A stretch of 64,000 nt of DNA, taken from NCBI GenBank assembly GCA_035967975.1, contig JAWQFQ010000006.1:36229-100228 (forward strand), written 5' to 3'. Position 1 is the first letter of the stretch; every line of letters begins with the position of its first letter. Both the position numbers and the translations under genes were made by a program. The notes under the pieces were generated by a model. It was given only the letters and a program-made list of their open reading frames with translations. It made no database searches and was not told the origin of the DNA. Origin of the DNA: Scytonema sp035967975. GTDB taxonomy: Bacteria; Cyanobacteriota; Cyanobacteriia; Cyanobacteriales; Nostocaceae. Shown piece after piece: positions 9,332 to 17,087 of the stretch.

Positions 9332-9646
9332 ATGTCGATTTATGTAGGTAATTTATCTTACGATGTTGGACAAGATGACCTGAGAAGAGTTTTTGAAGAG
9401 TATGGAACTGTGAAGAACGTCCAGTTACCTACAGACCGAGAAACTGGTCGCGTCAGAGGCTTTGCCTTTGTAGAAATGGGATCGGATGCAGAAGAAACTG
9501 CAGCGATTGAGGCTCTTGATAGTGCTGAGTGGATGGGTCGCAGTATGAAGGTAAATAAAGCTAAGCCCAGGGAAGACAGGGGTGCTTCCTTTGGAGGTGG
9601 TAGACGAGGAGGCAACAATGGTGGTGGATACTCTCGGCGCTACTAA
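9332..9646 (+). CDS. rbp: RNA-binding protein with one RRM domain and Gly-rich tail (cyanobacterial Rbp family)
   Basis: 104 residues. RNP2 is IYVGNL (residues 3-8), RNP1 is RGFAFVEM (42-49), followed by a Gly/Arg-rich tail (about 85-104). These single-RRM proteins bind RNA and many are cold-induced in cyanobacteria. The tail type (GGGRRGGNNGGGYSRRY) is that of RbpA-like forms. GGAG precedes the ATG. The gene is followed by an intrinsic terminator and then rpsU, the well-known cyanobacterial rbp-rpsU arrangement. The long untranslated region upstream fits post-transcriptional control, but no specific element was identified. Confidence 0.95.
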   Translation: MSIYVGNLSYDVGQDDLRRVFEEYGTVKNVQLPTDRETGRVRGFAFVEMGSDAEETAAIEALDSAEWMGRSMKVNKAKPREDRGASFGGGRRGGNNGGGYSRRY

Positions 9647-9718
9647 AGTTTAAGTAGCGTTTTGGCTACTCCTCTACGCAATCTATCTTAAATAAGTTAT
9701 TTAACTCTTAGATATTGT

Positions 9719-9744
9719 GGGCAGATTTTTGTCTGCCCTTTTTT
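9719..9744 (+). terminator. Intrinsic terminator after rbp
   Basis: GGGCAGA, loop TTTTTG, TCTGCCC, then six T: a 7-bp perfect stem with a U-tract, between rbp and rpsU. It should end or attenuate rbp transcripts, making rpsU partly independent. Confidence 0.85.
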
Positions 9745-9808
9745 GTTCCTGGTTAATCGAATTATTTATACCTAGCTACCTGTTCCATTAAATCATGAGG
9801 AAAAAAGA

Positions 9809-10003
9809 ATGACCCAAATCATCCCAGGAGAAAATGAAGGAATTGAGTCAGCCTTACGTCGATTTAAGCGAGAAGTTGCGAAGGCGGGAATTTTTTCAGA
9901 TATAAAAAAACACCGTCACTTTGAAACACCTCTGGAAAAACACAAGCGCAAAGCGATCGCTAGACACAAACAGCAGCGATATAAAAAGGGTTTTCGTTCT
10001 TGA
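9809..10003 (+). CDS. rpsU: 30S ribosomal protein S21
   Basis: 64 residues, normal length for bacterial S21. It shows the conserved ESALRRFKREV core and the basic C-terminus (HKRKAIARHKQQRYKKG). S21 is a small-subunit protein near the anti-Shine-Dalgarno region. GAGG lies upstream of the ATG. It follows rbp, as in many cyanobacteria. A TTCG-capped hairpin lies just downstream. Confidence 0.95.
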   Translation: MTQIIPGENEGIESALRRFKREVAKAGIFSDIKKHRHFETPLEKHKRKAIARHKQQRYKKGFRS

Positions 10004-10028
10004 AAACTCTACTTTGTGCTTGTTGAAT

Positions 10029-10048
10029 CCTCTAACTTCGGTTAGAGG
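10029..10048 (+). terminator. Candidate terminator hairpin after rpsU
   Basis: CCTCTAAC, loop TTCG, GTTAGAGG: an 8-bp perfect stem with a UUCG tetraloop 26 bases after the rpsU stop. There is no T-run, so termination is probable rather than certain. Confidence 0.5.
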
Positions 10049-10107
10049 AAGAATCTTTATCTCATCCCTACCATAGAGGCACAAAGAACTATTGGATGGA
10101 GTGAAAT

Positions 10108-10287
10108 ATGGGTCTGTTAGGATGGGCGGTCCTGGCGCTAGTCGTCGCGCTGATTGCAGGTGCTTTAGGTTATACGAGGGTAGCACGGGGTGCAAAGACC
10201 ATAGCGTATATACTGTTTGGGGTCTTTCTGCTAGCCGCAGTCGTCTTGTTTGTGATGGTTATATTTGGTATTGCTGTCATTGCGTAG
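10108..10287 (+). CDS. DUF1328-type small membrane protein
   Basis: A 59-residue frame beginning MGLLGWAVLALVVALIAGAL and ending VMVIFGIAVIA. It has two hydrophobic helices (about 4-20 and 31-58) separated by a small basic loop (GYTRVARGAK). Length, the two-helix layout and the GxxGW-ALxFLVvALIAGxLGF-like opening match the DUF1328/YtjA family, whose function is unknown. GGAG is 6 bases before the ATG. A longer overlapping frame (10092-10373) is a shadow of this one. Confidence 0.8.
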   Translation: MGLLGWAVLALVVALIAGALGYTRVARGAKTIAYILFGVFLLAAVVLFVMVIFGIAVIA

Positions 10288-10350
10288 AGACGTTGTACAT
10301 CATAACGTCCCTACAATTATTCGTCAATATGAGTACCTTAAATGAAAACT

Positions 10351-10914
10351 CTAATCTGGTAAATCTGTCTTAGGAGGAGTTTCTTCAGATACTCTTTCGA
10401 TTTCAAAATCTTCAATATTATCTTCAAAACGATTGAAAATAACTCGAATTTCGTCATAGCCAATCGCTATCGAAGCACCTCTAGGCGTGCTACACTTAAC
10501 CCGCATCAGGGTTTGGAATCCACCAAATTCTTCATTGACATAAAAGCTTCTGGTACAATCAAATCCAATAAAGTTTTCTAGCGCTACCTGATTTAGCGCA
10601 GCTACACCCAATCGGCTATTTATGAGCGAGCGAATTTCTTCTATCTCTTGTGCTTGCGTCATCCGCCGCCATTTATCTGTGGGTTCTGCTGAATTCAGTA
10701 ATTCATTTAATTTAGACCGTGTTTTGGGACCGACAATTCCATCTGTAGTGAGTCCATTAGCCTGCTGAAACTTGGTAACAGCACTTTTAGTTTGTGCTCC
10801 AAAAATACCGTCAATCGCACCTGAATAATAATTAAGTTTTTTCAACGCTTGTTGTAACTTGACTACTTCTGGTCCTTTTGAACCTTCTTTAAGAATCGCG
10901 GAGGTCATAATCAT
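10351..10914 (-). CDS. Peptidoglycan-binding-domain protein with unknown C-terminal domain
   Basis: 187 residues. The N-terminal 70 form one PG_binding_1 repeat (LKEGSKGPEVVKLQQALKKL, GAIDGIFGAQTKSAVTKFQ, DGIVGPKTRSKL). Residues about 80-187 form an acidic domain I do not recognise, with two cysteines. No signal peptide is present, odd for a cell-wall-binding module. AGGAGA lies upstream of the ATG-ATT-ATG start (either Met possible). The gene directly upstream on the same strand (10978-11475) carries two such repeats and a similar leader, so the pair probably arose by duplication and is cotranscribed. Confidence 0.8.
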   Translation of the reverse strand: MIMTSAILKEGSKGPEVVKLQQALKKLNYYSGAIDGIFGAQTKSAVTKFQQANGLTTDGIVGPKTRSKLNELLNSAEPTDKWRRMTQAQEIEEIRSLINSRLGVAALNQVALENFIGFDCTRSFYVNEEFGGFQTLMRVKCSTPRGASIAIGYDEIRVIFNRFEDNIEDFEIERVSEETPPKTDLPD

Positions 10915-10977
10915 GTTAAAATTCTCCTGTCAATGTTGGTTGTTGATGGGGTTCCCCTACACCCTATTTTTGGAATG

Positions 10978-11475
10978 TTAACAGCCTTCACCGAAAATGA
11001 ATTCAATACGCTGCTCGACTGGGATATCGTGAGTCACTAGCGTGTATAGTGAGTCCCAAGTCTTTGGTCCTACAATTCCATCGGGATTCAGTCCTCTAGC
11101 TTTTTGAAACTCGATAACCACTGCTTTCGTCTTCGGTCCAAAAATACCGTCAATGTTAACCGCTTTAAAGTAGTTGGTGAAAAGTTCTTGCAAGTTGCGG
11201 ACTTCATCACCTTTAGAACCTTCTCTTAAAGTCTCTCTTTGGGATACCCATACTGCATCATCTAGGGCGATCGCAGTTTGTGTTCCTACAATTCCATCAA
11301 CAGTTAACCCTTGATTTTGCTGGAACTTGATGACAGCAGCTTTAGTTTGGGGTCCGAAAACACCGTCAATCTGACCTGAGTAAAACTTCAATGTAGTTAG
11401 AAACTCCTGTATTCTAGCTACAGCTGAACCCGTAGAGCCTTCTTTTAAGGGTAGGATAGAAGTAGAAGATGACAT
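10978..11475 (-). CDS. Protein of two peptidoglycan-binding (PG_binding_1) repeats
   Basis: 165 residues, almost entirely two PG_binding_1 modules: residues about 8-72 (LKEGSTGSAVARIQEFL, GQIDGVFGPQTKAAVIKFQ, DGIVGTQTAIAL) and about 82-147 (LREGSKGDEVRNLQELF, VNIDGIFGPKTKAVVIEFQ, DGIVGPKTWDSL). No catalytic domain and no signal peptide are seen. AGGAG lies 8 bases before the ATG. It lies 63 bases upstream of the related gene at 10351-10914 and is probably cotranscribed with it. It may bind peptidoglycan or a related glycan; how it would leave the cytoplasm is unclear. Confidence 0.85.
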   Translation of the reverse strand: MSSSTSILPLKEGSTGSAVARIQEFLTTLKFYSGQIDGVFGPQTKAAVIKFQQNQGLTVDGIVGTQTAIALDDAVWVSQRETLREGSKGDEVRNLQELFTNYFKAVNIDGIFGPKTKAVVIEFQKARGLNPDGIVGPKTWDSLYTLVTHDIPVEQRIEFIFGEGC

Positions 11476-11769
11476 TAATATTCTCCTGAGAATGTAATTT
11501 GTTTGTCTTGATTGCTAGTGGTCTTACATAGAAATCCTTCAGTACATCCTATCGCAATTCCAGATAAGACATATTTTTTTACATTTAGATAAACTTTTGC
11601 TGTTTTTGGAATATGGTGGGTTACCCGAAGCGCTTACGTGAAGCTTTGAAAAATTTGGGTTTTCTGTTGCGCTAACAAAGGACAATAGGGTGTGAGGTGT
11701 AGTGAAAAATTCCAAATTTTCCTTATACCCTACGTCCTCACACCCTATTAAGAGACATCGGCTTAACAT

Positions 11770-12558
11770 ATGGATTTACAACTAAGTGGTAAGATTGCAT
11801 TAGTCACAGCAGCAAGCAAAGGTTTGGGGAAAGCCACAGCAAGACAGTTTGCCCGTGAAGGTGCAAAAGTTGCAATCTGTGCCCGGAGCGAGTTAGTTGA
11901 AAAAACAGCTGCGGATATAGAAAATGAAACAGGTGCAGAAGTCTTAGCAATCCGTGCAGATGTGACCCAACAAAAAGATGTAGAACATTTGATGAACGCT
12001 ACGGTCCAAAAATTTGGTGGATTGGATATTTTAGTCACAAACACAGGGGGTCCATCAGCTGGAAATTTTGACGATGTCAATCTTACTGACTGGGAAGATT
12101 CAGTTCACTTGATTTTGTTAAGCGCAGTTAGACTAATTAAACTTGCACTACCTCATTTACGCAAATCATTTTCCCCAGCAATTCTCACCATCACTTCATC
12201 TACAACCAAACAACCTGCACCAAATTTGATTTTGTCTAATTGTGTGCGGATGTCAGTGATTGGGTTGACTAAAAGTTTGAGTCGGGAATTTGGAGAAGAT
12301 GCAATTCGTGTCAACAGTATCCTTCCCGGTTGGACATATACAGAACGAGTTGAAGAATTAATTGCATCTCGTACTGTTAAAAATGGTAAAACACCAGCAG
12401 AAGAAATTGCGAACATCAATTCTGTTGTTCCTTTAGGTCGTATGGGTAAACCAGAGGAATTTGCTAACGTAGCTGTTTTCCTGTGTTCCCCCGCAGCTTC
12501 TTTTGTCAACGGAGTGATGTTACAAGTGGATGGCGGACTTTGTCAGGGAGTGTTGTAA
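11770..12558 (+). CDS. Atypical short-chain dehydrogenase/reductase (SDR), BKR-like
   Basis: 262 residues with an SDR Rossmann fold: TAASKGLGKATARQFAREGA (cofactor loop), a VTNTGGPSAG block in place of the usual NNAG, and the C-terminal FLCSPAASFVNGVMLQVDGG. The canonical YxxxK catalytic pair is replaced. The segment LSNCVRMSVIGLTKSLSREFG puts Ser and Arg where Tyr and Lys belong, while the upstream Ser (TSS) remains. This matches a known divergent BKR-like SDR subgroup. It is often annotated as 3-oxoacyl-ACP reductase, but FabG activity should not be assumed. It stands alone; no strong Shine-Dalgarno. Confidence 0.8.
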   Translation: MDLQLSGKIALVTAASKGLGKATARQFAREGAKVAICARSELVEKTAADIENETGAEVLAIRADVTQQKDVEHLMNATVQKFGGLDILVTNTGGPSAGNFDDVNLTDWEDSVHLILLSAVRLIKLALPHLRKSFSPAILTITSSTTKQPAPNLILSNCVRMSVIGLTKSLSREFGEDAIRVNSILPGWTYTERVEELIASRTVKNGKTPAEEIANINSVVPLGRMGKPEEFANVAVFLCSPAASFVNGVMLQVDGGLCQGVL

Positions 12559-13164
12559 GTGAGAATAGGGTATGGGGTGTAGGGAGAAGAACAATAGGGA
12601 TAGACAGCTTGGGTAAACTCCTGTTATTATCTAAGCTTTCACAAAAAAGCCCCAGTCTCCCTGGGGCTAGATTAAACGTTTCCTCTCGTCACTATAGTCA
12701 GCTTATGACTTTTAGGGAATAGAGAATCTCCCCCAAGTAATTGGGTAAAAGTTAACCCCGGTATTACCGGGGTTAATTATCTAATAAGTGTCCTTAATGC
12801 TTACAGATACTGGATAAGCAGTATCTTTGGGCTAATACATATGGTGTATCAAATAATGTTTTAGTCATTTTTGAATACATTCTTGACATAAAAAAATGAC
12901 AAACGGGAACAGACGCTGACAAAATAATTTTTTACAGAAATTTAAGACTGCTATATAAGTAGTTATTCAATATGGTTTACTAAAAGACGATACAGGATAA
13001 GCCCTGAACTAAAATTCACTGCTCAAAGCTAAAACCTATTAAAATCGGTTAAAAATTTAGATAAAGTCAGATAAATAGGACTTTAGCTACAAGCTGCGAA
13101 ATAGATGTCTTGGCTCTATCCCTTGCAATATTGATACAGAGCCTAGAAAAATTTAGGGGGTGCA
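12559..13164. other. Structured intergenic region with leftward terminator-like hairpins
   Basis: No protein gene. Three perfect hairpins: 12648-12668 (AGCCCCAG/CTGGGGCT), 12752-12776 (TTAACCCCGGT/ACCGGGGTTAA) and 12805-12826 (AGATACTG/CAGTATCT). Read on the minus strand the first is followed by six T and the second by CTTTTA, so they could end leftward transcripts, perhaps an unrecognised RNA or readthrough. A degenerate two-hairpin repeat lies at about 13006-13055. Confidence 0.5.
12643..12668 (-). terminator. Intrinsic terminator, leftward (possibly bidirectional)
   Basis: On the minus strand: AGCCCCAG, loop GGAGA, CTGGGGCT, with the last T starting a six-T run. The SDR gene ends 84 bases to the left on the other strand, so the hairpin may also serve it, although no T-run follows in that direction. 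Confidence 0.6.
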
Positions 13165-16100
13165 ATGTCTGGTACGGGTACTCGTTACGGTTGGTTGTTA
13201 GGGATTGCATTTAATGGTGTGTTGATTTTCTCTGCACATTGTGTATACGCACAGATTACACCGGATACCACTCTACCGCAAAATTCTGATGTCAAATTAG
13301 ATGGTAACACTTTTAACATTACTGGTGGAACCCAAGCAGGAACTAACCTGTTTCACAGTTTTCGTGAGTTCTCTGTAAATACGGGTAATACAGCTTTCTT
13401 TAACAATACGGTTGACATACAAAACATTATTAGTAGAGTAACAGGTGGGTCAATTTCTAATATTGACGGGTTGATTCGAGCCAACGGGACAGCTAACCTA
13501 TTTTTGCTCAATCCTAACGGCATTGTTTTTGGTCCTAATGCGCGTTTAGATATAGGTGGTTCGTTTATTGGAAGTACTGCGAATCGGTTGAGATTTGCAG
13601 ATGGGACGGAATTTATCGCAAATCCAGCCAATACACCCCCTTTATTAACGATAAGTGTTCCAACAGGATTGCAGTTTGGCTCAAATCCAGGGGCGATCGC
13701 AGTACAAGGAATTGGACATGAATATGATTATCAGTCTTTGATTGAGCGTGGTCAGAGAAACGAACCCGGTTTACTTCTTGACACTAAAAATCCAGGTTTG
13801 CAAGTTCCTTCAGGAAAAACTCTAGCACTGATAGGAGGGAATGTCTCGCTTGAAGGTGCGATTCTCAAGTCACCTGCAGGACGTATTGAAATTATCGGTG
13901 TTGGGAGTAATGGAGTTGTGAATCTTGAGCCTGTGACAGAAGGTTGGAAAGTAGGATACGATCGCACCAACACTCCTTTTGCAGACATCCTAGTCTCAAA
14001 CCGAAGTTTTGTCGGGACGACAGGAGTTGGGGGAGGAGAAATTGCGATCGCAGGGAAAGACATCAGTTTTACCTCTGAAGCTATTGTCCGAGCAGACACA
14101 ACTGGCGATCGCTCTGGGAAAGGAATCAGTGTTGTTGGCGACTCAATAGTGATGAACAGATCTGGATTGAGTACTCTGACCGTTAGTTCGGGAGACAGTG
14201 GACAAATTCAACTTGATGCTAGAAGTGTTGAGTTCAGTGATAACGGTGGAGTAGGGACTCAGACTCAATTGGGTATAGGAAAAGCTGGAGATATTACTCT
14301 CGAAGCTGATTCTATCATTGCCAAAAATCAAAGTGGACTGGGGAGTGATAGCTTTGGTGCGGGTAACGGCGGACGAATATATGTTAACGCCAATTCTTTG
14401 CGGTTAGAGGACTCTGGTATTGGTGCTAATCCTTTCAGTACGGGGAACAGTGGAGACATAAATATTACAGTTGGTGAATTGGTAGCTGCTAATAATTCAG
14501 GTATTGGGACAACAGTTAGAGATAAAGGTAGTACTGGAAACGTCAACATCACCGCAAATTCTGTAGAACTTACAGGTGCAGGGATCAATAGCAGTACTGA
14601 ACAAGGTAGCACAGGTAATGCTGGAGAAATTATCTTTAACGTCTCCGATGTGATGACGGTCAAGGACGCCGGTATAAGTGTGAGGTCAGAGGGTCAGGGA
14701 AATGCAGGGAAAATTCGTATTAATGCAAAGACATTACAAATAGAAAGAGCAGGGGTTAGTAGTAATACAACCAACACAGGTCAAGCCGGAGAAATTATTT
14801 TTAACACAGACTCGTTTACCTTTAGTAGTGGAGGTATCATCACGGACTCAACGAGCACGAGTAACGGGGGTAAAATCAGTATAAAAGCCAATTCTTTGAG
14901 AATTCAAGAAGGAGGAGTTAATAGCAATACGGAAACAGATAGTACAGGTAACGCAGGAGAAATCGACATTCAGGTCACAGGTAATGCGATCATCCAGCGT
15001 GCTGGTATAAGTACTAACTCCGATGGTACGGGAAACGCTGGAAAGATTAATATAACTGCAAAGGAATTACAAATAGAAAGTGCAGGCATAAATAGCAATA
15101 CAACGAGTACAGGTAACGCAGGAGAAATTAGCTTTAATGTCACAGACGCTTTTGTACTTAAAGGTGTAGAAGTCAATACAAACACTTCCAGTCAAGGGTA
15201 TGCTGGTAAAATCAATGTGACAGCCAATTCTTTAAAACTTGAAGGTGCAAGTATCAGTAGCAGTACGGATAATACTGGACAAGGTGGAGAAATTAACATT
15301 AATGCTGTTGCTATAGTTGTCCAAGGGGGTGGTGTAAGTACTAACACTCAAGGTGAGGGGAACGCGGGTACTATCAACATGAGTAGTTCGGGAGATTTAA
15401 CAATTGAAGGTGGGAGCATCACTAGCGGTACAGGGAGTCGTACGGAGAAAGCAGGAACAGGCGGAGAAATTAAAATTACAGTTCCTGGTACCTTGACTTT
15501 AAAGAATTTAGGTATAAAGACTAACACACAAGGTAATGGTAACGCTGGTACCATCAGTTTCAATGCAAATTCTATAAACACGGATAGTGTAGAAATCAGT
15601 AGCAGTACAGAGAAAGACAGTTCTGGTCAAGGTGGAGAAATCAAAATTGCAACTCTAGATACCCTAACCTTGAAGAAGTCAAGTATAAGTACTAACACGC
15701 AAGGTAGTGGTAATGCAGGTATTATCAGTCTCAATGCAAATTCTTTAAACATAGACAGTGCAGGAGTCAGTAGTAGTACAGAGAAAGATAGTTCTGGTCA
15801 AGGTGGAGAAATCAAAATTGTTGTGGATTCTATAAATTTGGGAAGAGGAAGTATACTTGCTAATACGGAAGGTTCGGGAAAAGCTGGAAATTTGACTATT
15901 AAGGCAAAAAGAGTTGTTCTTGATCCTCGTACGGAAGGTGAAGCTGTTGCAAAATTGGGAGTAGAAAGTAGTGGTAATGGCGATGCGGGGAACTTGACAA
16001 TAGAGGCTGATACCATCAAGCTAGATAACAAGAGTCAAATTACAGCTACCTCAATAACAGGAAGTGGTGGTAATATTGAGTTAAATGTCGGACGATATCT

Positions 16101-16788
16101 TTTGTTGCGCCGTCAGAGTTCCATTTCCACTAGTGCAAATAGCGATGGTGGTAATATCACTATTAACGCTCCTAATGGTTTTGTTATTGGCGTTAGAAAT
16201 GAAAATAGTGATATTACTGCGGATGCTAATAACGGTAGAGGTGGTAGAATCACAATTAATTCTTTAGGTATATTTAATTGGCAACAGCGCAGCCAGCGTG
16301 AATTCGGAGCCAACGTCTTAAATCCACAACAGATATCAACAAACGACATTACAGCGTTTTCCCTTACCGATCCGGTCTTAGAGGGACAAATTACTATCAA
16401 CACGCCTGATGTTGACCCAAGTCAAGGATTAGTGGAATTACCTACAGTGCTAACCGATAACTCGGAGCAGATTGATGCTAGCTGTACTGCTTATGCTCAA
16501 TCTGAAGATAGCAAATTTATTGTAACCGGACGCGGCGGCTTACCACCACAACCTGAGGATTTTCTTAATCATGACGTTGTTTGGTCAGATACTCGCTTAC
16601 AAACTATCAACGCACAGCAGCAACCTTCCGAAGTACCTGTTGCTAAACTACGGACTAAACCTGATGTTGTGGAAATTAATCCTGCAACAGGTTGGGTGTT
16701 TAACGGTAACGGAGAGGTCACTCTTATCTCTAATACTTCTGGTGACTCTAACTTGGTGACTACTCGTGCTTCTTGTGCTCAACGGTGA
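13165..16788 (+). CDS. Two-partner-secretion exoprotein (TpsA), filamentous haemagglutinin N-terminal domain
   Basis: 1207 residues. A signal peptide (about 1-30, ending VYAQ) is followed by a TPS domain with NLFHSFREFSVNTGNTAFFN, ISRVTGGSISNIDGLIRANG and ANLFLLNPNGIVFGPNARLD, needed for recognition by a TpsB outer-membrane pore. From about residue 270 to 980 it is a beta-helix-type array of Gly/Asn/Thr-rich repeats (GNAGEI, SSSTEKDSSGQGGEI, TNTQGSGNAG). Two units are nearly identical at DNA level 180 bp apart (about 15591 and 15771), suggesting recent expansion. The C-terminus has the TGRGGLP block common to cyanobacterial TpsA proteins. No tpsB is adjacent; the one at 41543-43342 is a possible partner. 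Probably a surface adhesin-like fibre. Confidence 0.93.
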   Translation: MSGTGTRYGWLLGIAFNGVLIFSAHCVYAQITPDTTLPQNSDVKLDGNTFNITGGTQAGTNLFHSFREFSVNTGNTAFFNNTVDIQNIISRVTGGSISNIDGLIRANGTANLFLLNPNGIVFGPNARLDIGGSFIGSTANRLRFADGTEFIANPANTPPLLTISVPTGLQFGSNPGAIAVQGIGHEYDYQSLIERGQRNEPGLLLDTKNPGLQVPSGKTLALIGGNVSLEGAILKSPAGRIEIIGVGSNGVVNLEPVTEGWKVGYDRTNTPFADILVSNRSFVGTTGVGGGEIAIAGKDISFTSEAIVRADTTGDRSGKGISVVGDSIVMNRSGLSTLTVSSGDSGQIQLDARSVEFSDNGGVGTQTQLGIGKAGDITLEADSIIAKNQSGLGSDSFGAGNGGRIYVNANSLRLEDSGIGANPFSTGNSGDINITVGELVAANNSGIGTTVRDKGSTGNVNITANSVELTGAGINSSTEQGSTGNAGEIIFNVSDVMTVKDAGISVRSEGQGNAGKIRINAKTLQIERAGVSSNTTNTGQAGEIIFNTDSFTFSSGGIITDSTSTSNGGKISIKANSLRIQEGGVNSNTETDSTGNAGEIDIQVTGNAIIQRAGISTNSDGTGNAGKINITAKELQIESAGINSNTTSTGNAGEISFNVTDAFVLKGVEVNTNTSSQGYAGKINVTANSLKLEGASISSSTDNTGQGGEININAVAIVVQGGGVSTNTQGEGNAGTINMSSSGDLTIEGGSITSGTGSRTEKAGTGGEIKITVPGTLTLKNLGIKTNTQGNGNAGTISFNANSINTDSVEISSSTEKDSSGQGGEIKIATLDTLTLKKSSISTNTQGSGNAGIISLNANSLNIDSAGVSSSTEKDSSGQGGEIKIVVDSINLGRGSILANTEGSGKAGNLTIKAKRVVLDPRTEGEAVAKLGVESSGNGDAGNLTIEADTIKLDNKSQITATSITGSGGNIELNVGRYLLLRRQSSISTSANSDGGNITINAPNGFVIGVRNENSDITADANNGRGGRITINSLGIFNWQQRSQREFGANVLNPQQISTNDITAFSLTDPVLEGQITINTPDVDPSQGLVELPTVLTDNSEQIDASCTAYAQSEDSKFIVTGRGGLPPQPEDFLNHDVVWSDTRLQTINAQQQPSEVPVAKLRTKPDVVEINPATGWVFNGNGEVTLISNTSGDSNLVTTRASCAQR

Positions 16789-16806
16789 AAAGTTTAGTGT
16801 TGTGCG

Positions 16807-17042
16807 TCCGCCCGGAAATAAATTTCGGGCTAAAAGCTAAAGTCCATTTTAATGGACTATTTCATTTTTGCGAAGGTATTGTCAAAGAAACCGGGTTTCT
16901 AATTTTTGTTTAGGCGAATCTTAGAGTATGTTTGAAAAGTCCTTTCATCAGTAGCAATCATATTCAATATCCCCCTAAATCCCCCTTAAAAAGGGGGACT
17001 TAAGAGTATTTTCCCCCCTTTTTAAGGGGGGCTAGGGGGGAT
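16807..17042. repeat. Repeat cluster downstream of the TPS exoprotein gene
   Basis: A two-hairpin element (CCCGGAAATAAATTTCGGG, then AGTCCATTTTAATGGACT; about 16810-16858), a half copy of the AGAAACCCGG palindrome (about 16886-16900), and a long imperfect palindrome of CCCCCTTAAAAAGGGGG / CCCCCCTTTTTAAGGGGGG (about 16972-17042). A related C/G-tract palindrome lies at 24538-24603. The first hairpin may also end exoprotein transcripts. Confidence 0.7.
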
Positions 17043-17087
17043 CAATAAGTGCCTAAAATCACAGCCAACCACTTTTCAAACAACCTC

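Noticed and set aside
10092..10373. A 93-codon plus-strand frame
   Set aside because: The frame starting at 10108 in a different phase has a ribosome site and is a clear DUF1328 membrane peptide.
11539..11769. A 76-codon minus-strand frame between the PG-binding and SDR genes
   Set aside because: No homology or ribosome site; sequence is spacer with short repeats.
13353..16403. Several minus-strand open frames inside the large exoprotein gene
   Set aside because: They mirror the low-complexity Gly/Ser/Thr repeats of the plus-strand protein; no ribosome sites or protein motifs.
16972..17042. C-tract/G-tract palindrome as a possible terminator or IS end
   Set aside because: It matches a dispersed repeat also at 24537-24602; no transposase or flanking duplication, so listed only as a repeat.
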